Below, piece by piece: positions 4,662 through 9,799 of a stretch of DNA of 9,799 nt. The notes under the pieces were generated by a model that saw only the letters and a list, made by a program, of their open reading frames with translations, was not told where the DNA came from and did not search any database. Position numbers and translations under genes: made by a program. The DNA is taken from NCBI GenBank assembly GCA_964514225.1, contig CAZEPT010000028.1, positions 1 through 9,799 on the forward strand. Direction: 5' to 3'. Numbering within the stretch: the stretch's first letter is position 1; every line of letters begins with the position of its first letter. The DNA is from CAZEPT01 sp964514225. Lineage in GTDB: Bacteria; Patescibacteriota; Minisyncoccia; Phycocordibacterales; UBA9973.

Positions 4662-5807
4662 ATGTTCGCATCATTATTTAAGCTCGGCAAAAAAATACTA
4701 TATCAAACCGATTGGATTATTTTCGGAAGTGCTTTTTTGATTTGTGTTGCATCGCTTGTGACACTCTATAATTTCGGAGGGGAACAGCATTTTTTTAATC
4801 GTCAACTTATATTCCTTACTATCTGTGTCGTTCTTTTTTTCTTGTTCAGCTTTCTTGATCTTCAGATAGTAAAAAACAGCCATATTGGGCTGTATGTGTA
4901 TTTATTTTTGATTGTCGTTTTGATGGTGCTTTTTGTTCTCGGTAATACTGTTAAAGGGGCACAGAGTTGGTTTTCATTTGGAGCATTCGCATTTCAACCA
5001 ACAGATTTGATGAAGCTTGCGACTGTCATTGTCTGTGCAAAATATTTTTCTCGAAGACATGTTGAGATCAAGCGGTTCAAACATATTATTATTTCTTTCG
5101 TGTATATGTTCATTCCGTTTGTACTCATCTTTCTTCAGCCAGACTTTGGGTCAGCGATCATTTTGTTTTGTATCTGGTTCGGGATGGTGTTTCTCTCAGG
5201 TCTGTCTAAAAAACATCTTCTTGTTTTTTGTGTTATTGGTTTGTCCCTCTTTACACTTTTGTGGAGCTTTGTTTTCAAACCATATCAGAAAGCGCGCATC
5301 AGAAACTTTATCAATCCGACTCTCGATATAAAAGGTTCAGGGTACAACGCTAAGCAGTCTCTTATTGCTGTTGGTTCTGGTCAAATATTAGGAAAGGGGA
5401 TTGGTCACGGAACACAATCGAGACTTCACTTTTTGCCGGAATACGAGACAGACTTCATCTTCGCAGCCTTTGCTGAAGAGTGGGGATTTGTTGGAACGCT
5501 CTGCATTATACTTTTGTATGGACTCCTTCTTATTCGTATCAGTTATATTGCGCTCTATGCCTCGAACAATTTTGAAATTCTCGTCGCACTTGGTGTTATT
5601 GTCTTTTTCCTCTCTCACATTATTGTGAATGTCGGTATGAATATCGGCGTTATGCCGATTACGGGTATCACGCTTCCTTTCATGAGTTATGGTGGATCGC
5701 ATCTTTTGGCTGAATTTATTGCCCTCGGTATGATAGGATCAATCTACAGGACACGGCGCCCAACGCATAAAGACAATCTTCGCTATGAATTTTTAGGAGT
5801 TGAATAA
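4662..5807 (+). CDS. rodA: RodA/FtsW-type SEDS peptidoglycan glycosyltransferase
   Basis: 381 aa. SEDS proteins polymerise lipid II into glycan strands at the membrane, normally with a class B PBP as partner. About ten membrane segments are visible. Family motifs: FQPTDLMKLATVI, LQPDFGSAIIL, GSGYNAKQSLIAVGSG, then LPEYETDFIFAAFAEEWGF carrying the catalytic Asp (residue 264, codon at 5451), and near the end GVMPITGITLPFMSYGGS. The length fits RodA (about 370) better than the usually longer FtsW, and RodA is the working name; the split between the two cannot be settled from the sequence alone. The ATG at 4662 is chosen; a GTG at 4656, immediately after the upstream stop, is an alternative two codons longer. 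No class B PBP or MreBCD gene lies in the window. Confidence 0.93.
   Translation: MFASLFKLGKKILYQTDWIIFGSAFLICVASLVTLYNFGGEQHFFNRQLIFLTICVVLFFLFSFLDLQIVKNSHIGLYVYLFLIVVLMVLFVLGNTVKGAQSWFSFGAFAFQPTDLMKLATVIVCAKYFSRRHVEIKRFKHIIISFVYMFIPFVLIFLQPDFGSAIILFCIWFGMVFLSGLSKKHLLVFCVIGLSLFTLLWSFVFKPYQKARIRNFINPTLDIKGSGYNAKQSLIAVGSGQILGKGIGHGTQSRLHFLPEYETDFIFAAFAEEWGFVGTLCIILLYGLLLIRISYIALYASNNFEILVALGVIVFFLSHIIVNVGMNIGVMPITGITLPFMSYGGSHLLAEFIALGMIGSIYRTRRPTHKDNLRYEFLGVE
5795..5799 (+). promoter_or_regulatory. Shine-Dalgarno sequence of folD
   Basis: AGGAG lies 8 nt before the ATG at 5808, inside the last codons of rodA, and the rodA stop abuts the folD ATG. It is the only clear Shine-Dalgarno in the window and fixes the folD start; translation is probably coupled to rodA. 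Confidence 0.75.
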
Positions 5808-6611
5808 ATGATCATAAACGGAAAACAATTACAACAAGATATTGTGGAGAGCCTCAGAGCTCGGATTCAGTCGAAGCACTATGCACTCGATATTATTTAT
5901 GTTGGACAAAATGCAGTAATTGAGAAGTATATTGCTGCAAAGAAAAAACTTGGTGAAGCGCTTGGTGTTTCGGTAACTGTTCATCGATTTTCAGGGGAGG
6001 CTACTATTGAAGAAGTGAAGGAGAAGATAAATGATGTGAGCCTTTCATCTGATGGTATTTTGATTCAATTACCACTACCGGCTCATATTAATCGTGATGA
6101 ACTTTTGGAGTATGTGGATCCAAGTCTTGATGTCGACATACTCACGCAAGAATCGTACGAACGGTGCATGCAAGGAAAGAACCACCGACTACCGCCAGTT
6201 GTGAGAGCGTGTACGTATGTACTCGAAGCGCATGGTATTAATCTTCAGGATAAAAAAGTATGTATTTTAGGTAATGGTAAACTTGTCGGAAAACCTATGG
6301 CTGATTGGTGTACGACAAGAGGTATCTCTTACTCGCAACTTACTCGGGAAGATTTTTCTCCTGAAATACTTTTACATGCAGATGTCGTTATCTCAGGTAT
6401 GGGAGCGTCACACTTTGTTACACCTGATATGATCAAAGAAGGTGTGGTTATTCTTGATGCAGGAACATCTGAAGAAAAGGGGAGTGTCGTTGGTGATGTT
6501 CATCCGGACGTCTCAAAAAAAGCATCTTTTTTTACACCTGTACCAGGTGGTATCGGACCCTTAACTGTCGTTGCACTGTTTCATAACCTTGTCGAGCCAT
6601 ATGAGTTGTAA
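5808..6611 (+). CDS. folD: FolD: methylene-tetrahydrofolate dehydrogenase / methenyl-tetrahydrofolate cyclohydrolase, divergent
   Basis: 267 aa, slightly shorter than the usual 280-300. FolD interconverts 5,10-methylene-THF and 10-formyl-THF in the cytoplasm, supplying one-carbon units for purines and initiator tRNA. The catalytic centre is kept: Tyr41 and Lys45 in YIAAKKK, Gln87 in DGILIQLPLP and Asp110 in DVDI (E. coli Tyr50, Lys54, Gln98 and Asp121). The C-terminal signature TPVPGGIGPLTV is intact. Two motifs differ from the usual form: the PCTP motif reads PPVV (129-132), and the dinucleotide-binding GRSxxVGxP (GASxxVGxP in E. coli) reads GNGKLVGKP (155-163), lacking the usual Ser. This may change cofactor preference (inference). 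It begins directly after the rodA stop; pap2 follows after 3 nt. Its place in a cell-envelope operon is unexpected. Confidence 0.92.
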   Translation: MIINGKQLQQDIVESLRARIQSKHYALDIIYVGQNAVIEKYIAAKKKLGEALGVSVTVHRFSGEATIEEVKEKINDVSLSSDGILIQLPLPAHINRDELLEYVDPSLDVDILTQESYERCMQGKNHRLPPVVRACTYVLEAHGINLQDKKVCILGNGKLVGKPMADWCTTRGISYSQLTREDFSPEILLHADVVISGMGASHFVTPDMIKEGVVILDAGTSEEKGSVVGDVHPDVSKKASFFTPVPGGIGPLTVVALFHNLVEPYEL

Positions 6612-6614
6612 ACT

Positions 6615-7130
6615 ATGAATCTTGATCTTTTTTATGCAATCTATAATTTTGGAGTAGCCCATCCTTCTGTGAGGTTTTTGGCACAAGTCATATCTGGACC
6701 ACTATCGTATATTATTTTCCCGATTCTTATTATTGGGTTTTTAACACTCCGTTCGAAGAAAAAAATTGATACGTTTGCACTTATTTTTCTTTCGACTTTC
6801 TTGGCTTGGGTGTCTGCTCGTACTCTCAAAGAAGTATTCCACCTCATGCGTCCAGATGAGGCGCTTAACCTGACAACGCTTATTCCTCTTGGGGGGTATA
6901 GCTTTCCTTCTGAGCATGCTGCAGTCTATGGTGCAATTTCCGTTGTGCTCTTTCATTTTGACTATAGGTTTGGTATGGTTGGGCTTGTGACGACAAGTCT
7001 CGTCGCGCTCTCTCGGGTCGTCGTCGGTGCTCACTATCCATTTGACGTTGTATGCGGAGCACTCATTGGTGCACTCGTTTCGTATGTGTCTGTCCGACTA
7101 CTCGCACGTCTTTTTACTCGTTCGTCATAA
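6615..7130 (+). CDS. PAP2-family membrane phosphatase, probable undecaprenyl pyrophosphate phosphatase
   Basis: 171 aa with about five membrane segments. All three PAP2 phosphatase motifs are present: Lys72...Arg79-Pro80 (KEVFHLMRP), PSEH at 98-101 (a common variant of PSGH, with the catalytic His101), and SRVVVGAHYPFD with Ser133-Arg134, His140 and Asp144. The family removes phosphate from lipid substrates at the outer face of the membrane; small bacterial members (BcrC, PgpB) dephosphorylate undecaprenyl pyrophosphate. The neighbours rodA and uppP support that substrate, but phosphatidylglycerol phosphate or another lipid phosphate is possible. It starts 3 nt after the folD stop without an obvious Shine-Dalgarno, so translation is probably coupled. 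Confidence 0.9.
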   Translation: MNLDLFYAIYNFGVAHPSVRFLAQVISGPLSYIIFPILIIGFLTLRSKKKIDTFALIFLSTFLAWVSARTLKEVFHLMRPDEALNLTTLIPLGGYSFPSEHAAVYGAISVVLFHFDYRFGMVGLVTTSLVALSRVVVGAHYPFDVVCGALIGALVSYVSVRLLARLFTRSS

Positions 7131-7139
7131 TAAAAGTAT

Positions 7140-7898
7140 ATGAATTTTTTAGATGTTATCATTTTAGGTATTGTTGAAGGAGTCACTGAGTTTCTTCCTA
7201 TTTCGTCAACTGCCCATTTGCAACTTGTTGAACGACTACTTGGTATTTCAAGTACAGATTTTGTGCAATCATTTACGCTCATCATTCAAGTTGGTGCGCT
7301 TTTTGGGACTGCCCTCTATATCTGGAAGAAACGAACCCTCTTTAAATTTAATTGGGCAAAAATTATTGTTGCATGTATTCCGACCTTAGTTGTTGGATTC
7401 GTACTCTATACTCTTATTAAGAGATATTTCTTTGGAAATTTTACACTCATCGCCTGGGCGCTTATCTTAGGTGGAGTCATTATGCTTGTCGCTGAGCAAT
7501 TTCATCAAAAATACACTGGCCGGCCTCGAGTGATTACCTTCAAAAAAAGTTTCCTACTCGGGCTTGCTCAATCCCTCGCTGTGATCCCTGGAGTGTCTCG
7601 ATCAGGAGCCGTACTCGTCGCTGGTTATTTTTCACATATTGAAAAAAGAACACTCGCTCAGTTTTCGTTCTTGATCGGACTTCCAGTTGCTTTTGCGGCT
7701 TCGTCTTATGATGTTATGAAGAATGGGTTTTCTTTTACGAGGAGTGAAGTTGGGCTGACTGTGCTTGGTGTTATCGTGTCGGGAGTATTTTCATATTTTG
7801 TCGCTGGATGGTTTTTGGCAGTGATTACTCGATTTTCGCTCCGACCATTTGCTTGGTATAGGATTTTACTCGGTATTTTGATTTTGATCTTATTGTAA
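7140..7898 (+). CDS. uppP: Undecaprenyl pyrophosphate phosphatase UppP (BacA)
   Basis: 252 aa, a little shorter than E. coli UppP (273). UppP dephosphorylates undecaprenyl pyrophosphate, returning the lipid carrier for peptidoglycan and other envelope polymers; overexpression gives bacitracin resistance in other bacteria. The two active-site repeats are clear: EGVTEFLPISSTAHL (Glu13, Glu17, His26) and PGVSRSG (150-156, with Arg154). In the first, Ala25 replaces the usual Gly (SSTGH). The protein is hydrophobic throughout with several membrane segments. It is the last gene of the operon, 9 nt after pap2; a CATAAT at 7126-7131 could provide an internal near-leaderless promoter, but operon transcription explains expression equally well. 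The terminator at 7927 closes the unit. Confidence 0.96.
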   Translation: MNFLDVIILGIVEGVTEFLPISSTAHLQLVERLLGISSTDFVQSFTLIIQVGALFGTALYIWKKRTLFKFNWAKIIVACIPTLVVGFVLYTLIKRYFFGNFTLIAWALILGGVIMLVAEQFHQKYTGRPRVITFKKSFLLGLAQSLAVIPGVSRSGAVLVAGYFSHIEKRTLAQFSFLIGLPVAFAASSYDVMKNGFSFTRSEVGLTVLGVIVSGVFSYFVAGWFLAVITRFSLRPFAWYRILLGILILILL

Positions 7899-7926
7899 GT
7901 ACCTTTCTTTTCTTCAAAAGAGGGTT

Positions 7927-7967
7927 ACAAGCCAAAACAGAAGGTATCTGTTTTGGCTTGTTTTTTT
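7927..7967 (+). terminator. Rho-independent terminator of the envelope operon
   Basis: CAAGCCAAAACAGA (7928-7941) pairs perfectly with 7947-7960 around an AGGTA loop, followed by seven T (7961-7967). It lies 29 nt after the uppP stop. Confidence 0.93.
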
Positions 7968-8020
7968 AAGTAAAACATGTAAAATAAGGCTATTATTTAA
8001 TTAATTGATATTGCACTATA

Positions 8021-9403
8021 ATGAAAAACCGATTGATCGCACTCTGTATTTTAATTCTAGGATTGGCTATAGGATACTTTGTCTTTGCTGGAGAACACAG
8101 TTATGTATTAGGAAAACCAGTCCCATCTTTTATCAAAAAATACCCATTCAAGCTCGGACTTGATCTTAAGGGTGGAGCTCACTTGGTCTACCGTGCTGAT
8201 ACTTCAAAAGTTCCAGCGGGAGATGTTGGAAGCGCAATGAGTTCTCTTCGTGATGTTATCGAACGCCGTATTAACGCGTTCGGTGTTGCGGAACCTGTTA
8301 TCCAGGTTCAAGAAGCTGGATTCACTAACAATAACGAACAACGCCTGACTGTTGATCTTCCTGGCGTGACAGATATTGCTGAAGCGATTAAAACAATCGG
8401 AGAGACTCCGAACCTTGAATTTAAAATAGAGAATCCTGATTTTGACCCTGAAGCACCAATCTCTGTCGTACCTGTTATTGGACCTGACGGGAAGATGACT
8501 ATCCCTACGAATTTTGATCCGTACGCGAATCGGTACCTTTCAACGCCACTCACTGGTCGTTACCTCAAACGTGCAACAGTTGAATTTAATCAAACAACAT
8601 ATGAACCGATCATAGGACTTCAGTTCGATAATGACGGAGCAAAACTTTTTGAAGAAATGACCACAGCAAATGTCGGAAAGACAATCGCTATTTATTTGGA
8701 TGGACAAATCCTTTCAGCTCCTGTCGTCAATCAGGCGATTTCAGGNNNNNNNNNNTATACTCCTCAAGATGCGAAAACACTTGTCGGTCGTCTCAACTCT
8801 GGTGCACTTCCGATTCCAGTTGAACTCATTTCAACTCAAACGATCGGACCAACTCTTGGTGCTCAAGCGATTCAAAAAGGTCTCCATGCTGGACTTATCG
8901 CGATTATCCTCATCTCCGCTTTCTTCATCCTCTGGTATCGGTTACCTGGAGTCTTCGCAGTCATATCTCTTCTTATGTATGTAGCTATTAACTTAGCGCT
9001 CTTTAAATGGATTCCAGTTACGATTACTGCAGCTGGTATTGCTGGATTCATTATCTCGATCGGTATTGCCGTAGATGCGAACGTTCTTATTTTTGAAAGA
9101 ATGAAAGAAGAGCTTAAGCGTGGAAAGAATTTTAGTGCTGCTCTCCATGATGGATTTGACCGAGCATGGACTTCTATCCGTGACGCAAATCTTTCAACGC
9201 TCATTACTGCAGTTATTCTCTTTTGGTTTGGAACGGCACTTATTAAAGGATTTGCACTCACTCTTGGAATTGGAATCCTTACTTCACTTCTCTCAGCGGT
9301 CGTCTTTACTCGAGTATTCCTCCTCGCACTTGGTGTGAAAAAGAGTGGAAAGCTGACAAGTTTCCTTTTTGGTTCAGGAATCTCAAACGCCTCAAAGAAG
9401 TAA
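8021..9403 (+). CDS. secD: Protein translocase subunit SecD (interrupted by an assembly gap)
   Basis: 460 codons as assembled, of the shorter SecD type (E. coli has 615). SecD works with SecF in the membrane to pull secreted proteins outwards using the ion gradient. Segment TM1 is at about 4-23, followed by LGLDLKGG (45-52). A large extracytoplasmic domain follows, then TLGAQAIQKG and five membrane segments with GIAGFIISIGIAVDANVLIF and the final block up to ALTLGIGILTSLLSAVVFTR. Ten N at 8746-8755 replace part of a conserved stretch after VVNQAIS; the frame is kept on both sides. The ATG at 8021 fits the family start. No Shine-Dalgarno is present. A TATAAT overlaps the ATG (8017-8022) and so cannot serve as its -10; TATTAT at 7991-7996 is a weak alternative. 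secF follows after 35 nt. Confidence 0.96.
   Translation: MKNRLIALCILILGLAIGYFVFAGEHSYVLGKPVPSFIKKYPFKLGLDLKGGAHLVYRADTSKVPAGDVGSAMSSLRDVIERRINAFGVAEPVIQVQEAGFTNNNEQRLTVDLPGVTDIAEAIKTIGETPNLEFKIENPDFDPEAPISVVPVIGPDGKMTIPTNFDPYANRYLSTPLTGRYLKRATVEFNQTTYEPIIGLQFDNDGAKLFEEMTTANVGKTIAIYLDGQILSAPVVNQAISXXXXYTPQDAKTLVGRLNSGALPIPVELISTQTIGPTLGAQAIQKGLHAGLIAIILISAFFILWYRLPGVFAVISLLMYVAINLALFKWIPVTITAAGIAGFIISIGIAVDANVLIFERMKEELKRGKNFSAALHDGFDRAWTSIRDANLSTLITAVILFWFGTALIKGFALTLGIGILTSLLSAVVFTRVFLLALGVKKSGKLTSFLFGSGISNASKK
8746..8755. other. Assembly gap of ten N inside secD
   Basis: Ten consecutive N. SecD proteins usually have about nine residues (G-G-x-A-x-I-x-G-x) between the Ser before the gap and the aromatic residue after it; only four codons are left here, counting the split Gly codon. 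The true gap is therefore probably about 25 nt, 15 more than shown, which leaves the reading frame unchanged. Confidence 0.95.
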
Positions 9404-9438
9404 TCTTCGGCTATTAATACATTAACTTATACATATAT

Positions 9439-9799
9439 ATGTGGATCATAAAAAATAAAAAAATATTCCTGACTATCTCAGCACTTCTTGTTGGAGTATC
9501 GCTTCTTGCTGTTATTGTTTTTGGGCTCAAGCTTGGTATTGATTTCAAAGGAGGTGCTCAGACTGAAGTGAAATATGTTGTCCGACCTGCACCTCTTGAA
9601 GCAACGACAATCCTTCACGAAGCGGGTATTACTGACGCTGTTGTTCAAGAGGTTGGCATAGACACACTCAGTATTAAAACTCGTGCACTCTCTGAAAAAG
9701 AACGACAAGACATGGTAATGACCCTTCAAAAAATTGGACAGGGTGGAGAACTTGAGAATTTCAACTCAATCGGTCCATCTGTCGGACGAGAGCTTGTTC
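9439..9799 (+). CDS. secF: Protein translocase subunit SecF, N-terminal part
   Basis: The first 120 codons are present; the gene runs off the right edge. A short basic start (MWIIKNKKIF) leads into TM1 (about 9-29) and then the family motif LGIDFKGGAQTEV (32-44). The extracytoplasmic P1-type domain follows, ending with the start of the conserved SIGPSVGRELV before TM2. SecF forms the membrane complex with SecD and assists the late stage of export and release of secreted proteins. The secD-secF order with a 35-nt gap is the classic arrangement and points to one transcript. No Shine-Dalgarno precedes the ATG; the AT-rich TATACA at 9428-9433 resembles a -10 but is weak. Confidence 0.95.
   Translation, partial: MWIIKNKKIFLTISALLVGVSLLAVIVFGLKLGIDFKGGAQTEVKYVVRPAPLEATTILHEAGITDAVVQEVGIDTLSIKTRALSEKERQDMVMTLQKIGQGGELENFNSIGPSVGRELV

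Noticed and set aside
5388..5702. 104-aa minus-strand frame inside rodA
   Set aside because: It is antisense to the catalytic region of rodA, with low-complexity charged composition and no promoter or start signal.
8017..8022. Perfect TATAAT just before secD
   Set aside because: It overlaps the ATG at 8021, so transcription would begin inside the gene near 8029; no suitable later start codon exists.
1..9799. CRISPR arrays, transposases, phage genes, tRNA genes
   Set aside because: No regularly spaced direct repeats, transposase or integrase motifs, attachment-like repeats or tRNA cloverleaf were seen on either strand.

Overview
The window looks like a piece of a Candidate Phyla Radiation (Patescibacteria, Parcubacteria-like) genome. 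It is AT-rich with short gene spacings. It carries a membrane-anchored protein with the CFDGxxNG...DCGGxC cysteine motif that I associate with that group, an EF-P with a Q-Q-R-K-P loop tip, and a divergent FolD. A run of ten N inside secD shows that this is a scaffolded, probably metagenomic, assembly. No gene has an in-frame TGA, so the standard code fits. The taxonomic call is inference; no 16S or ribosomal protein gene lies in the window.

Layout. (1) 1-932, minus strand: the N-terminal 310 codons of a secreted, Thr/Pro/Ala-rich surface protein that runs off the left edge. (2) 933-1084: a divergent promoter region with two consensus promoters pointing outwards and a perfect 11-bp inverted repeat between them. 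(3) 1085-1684: an unrecognised 199-aa protein, closed by a terminator. (4) 1742-2210: the RNase P RNA gene with its own promoter and terminator. (5) 2288-2773: a small membrane protein with a coiled-coil tail. (6) 2763-2871: a consensus promoter followed about 40 nt later by a strong terminator, giving a predicted RNA of about 70 nt. (7) 2899-3781: a DUF167/YggU protein and translation elongation factor P, closed by a GC-rich terminator. (8) 3876-7898: five tightly packed genes (cysteine-motif membrane protein, RodA/FtsW-type SEDS glycosyltransferase, FolD, PAP2 phosphatase, UppP phosphatase), closed by a terminator. (9) 8021-9799: secD (with the assembly gap) and the start of secF.

How the genes fit together. 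The 3876-7898 operon is mainly envelope building. RodA polymerises lipid II and releases undecaprenyl pyrophosphate; the two unrelated phosphatases at the end of the operon both belong to families that recycle that carrier. FolD is the metabolic outlier. SecD/SecF support export of proteins such as the surface protein at the left edge. RNase P and EF-P are core RNA-processing and translation functions.

The most notable pattern is at the starts of transcription. At two genes (932 and 3876) a perfect TATAAT box sits exactly 6 nt before the ATG, so the predicted transcript begins at the A of the start codon (leaderless). A third (2288) would have a leader of only about 2 nt. Shine-Dalgarno sequences are nearly absent; the only clear one precedes folD. 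The best candidates for something undescribed are the short RNA at 2798-2870 and the inverted repeat at 981-1023.
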